Shown one piece after another: positions 63,418 to 64,000 of a DNA stretch of 64,000 nt. Numbering within the stretch: position 1 is the first letter of the stretch; each line of letters begins with the position of its first letter. The notes under the pieces were generated by a model. It saw only the letters and a program-made list of their open reading frames with translations. It did not search any database and was not told the DNA's origin. The position numbers were made by a program, and so were the translations under genes. The DNA is from SHZL01 sp963815185 (GTDB taxonomy: Bacteria > Pseudomonadota > Gammaproteobacteria > Xanthomonadales > SZUA-36), in assembly GCA_963815185.1 (NCBI GenBank), contig CAWFGC010000010.1:81138-145137 (forward strand). The letters are read 5' to 3'.

Positions 63418-64000
63418 GTCAGAAACGGTAGCTCAATGACAAGCCGGCGGTTCGGGACAACGACAGCATCCGCTTGCTGCCACTGCCAAAATAGTCGAAT
63501 GCCGGCGTCGCTCCCATACAGACATCTGCGATCAAACTCATTACCTCTTTTCGTGGCCAAAATCGCGAACGAACAGAATAGCACCCCAGTTCGAGAACAC
63601 CAGCGAAAAGCGGGTCAAGAAATCATTTATAATGGAAAGGAGCAAGGCCGCTGATGGCAATAGCGGCAGCAACCGCCGAACGTTGTTTTTTGTTTCGTTT
63701 GGCCAGAAGCTTGGCGGACAAACCCGGGCTCACTGGATAAGTCGATATACATATCTTCTGCGCGGCTACGTTGAAGGCCGCCCCCGCACACGTTATGAGC
63801 AACGAAGCAAATATCGGCACCTTTCCCACGCTCATGACGAAAGTCCAAATAACAAGTAGCAAAACTCGGGCTTTTCAATGTGGGTATATGATGGAAACTA
63901 ATGTGAAGAATACGAGAAAAATTGGCCCATAAATTGTGGGGTCAGAGTAAAGTGCCAAGGTAAAATAGGGAAAAGCGGGGGGTCCAATTGGCGCTCGACT
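63418..64000. other. Right-end stretch without recognised gene
   Basis: Upstream region of the sulfotransferase gene and beyond. Short frames show no homology I recognise. A family-C motif (GGGGTCAGAGTAA) lies at 63937-63949. Confidence 0.4.
63937..63949 (+). repeat. Family-C repeat half (GGGGTCAGAGTAA)
   Basis: Same motif as at 15347 and 38076. The inverted partner, if any, is outside the window. Confidence 0.5.

Noticed and set aside
63623..63862. 79-codon minus-strand frame near the right edge
   Set aside because: No homology, no ribosome site, and overlapping frames on both strands; treated as chance.
1..64000. tRNA, rRNA or riboswitch genes
   Set aside because: No stretch with the conserved tRNA loops, rRNA segments or known riboswitch cores was noticed by eye; a covariance search was not possible.

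Overview
The window is GC-rich, densely coded DNA that reads as a heterotrophic gammaproteobacterium. The grounds are a TonB-dependent receptor of the EEVIVTAT type, PuuB/PuuC/class III aminotransferase polyamine genes, DUF1611/DgcN, a Rieske oxygenase, an ECF41 sigma factor and REP/RAYT-type repeats. The genus cannot be read from the sequence. No rRNA, tRNA, CRISPR array, integrase or complete insertion sequence was recognised.

Layout. 1-28.3 kb is mostly metabolic. It holds a class III aminotransferase start (1-396), a TPR-sulfotransferase, a propeller-like protein, a TonB receptor with an Asp/Asn beta-hydroxylase-like protein, an amidohydrolase, PuuC-like aldehyde dehydrogenase, MATE exporter, TIM-barrel protein, desaturase, MTHFR-like protein, PuuB, a BRCT protein, an HD hydrolase, a coupled D-aminoacylase/DgcN pair, an MFS carrier and an ornithine cyclodeaminase-like enzyme. 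It ends with an HTH-HATPase-STAS regulator divergent from a Rieske oxygenase / propeller protein / FAD oxidoreductase operon. Together aminotransferase, PuuB and PuuC suggest putrescine catabolism. Many genes here carry single-base frameshifts.

28.3-39.8 kb is an accessory region of small plus-strand genes separated by attC-like sites (integron cassettes without a visible integrase): HEPN-like protein, Cys-rich protein, HAD phosphatase, two near-identical DUF3052 genes, DUF1801, FHA, DoxX and BrnTA. They are mixed with fragments of HigA, GFA, IS91-like transposase and a RAYT transposase, and with short palindromic repeats. Copies or pieces of the same genes recur at 46-52 kb, so the two regions share material.

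39.8-45.6 kb is the clearest system: an ECF41 sigma factor, a carboxymuconolactone-decarboxylase-like protein and an EmrB/EmrA/outer-membrane-factor efflux pump. Two perfect ECF41-type promoters (TGTCACA-N16-CGTC) precede the sigma gene and the CMD-efflux operon. 45.9-54.9 kb again mixes accessory genes (SpoIIAA-like, gene fragments, HipBA, MarC-like, GGCT-like, DmpA-like, MFS). 54.9-63.4 kb returns to core-type genes: a ZIP transporter, a 2OG oxygenase, an ABC amino-acid uptake system with an unusual fused binding-protein/permease, an aldo-keto reductase and a second TPR-sulfotransferase.
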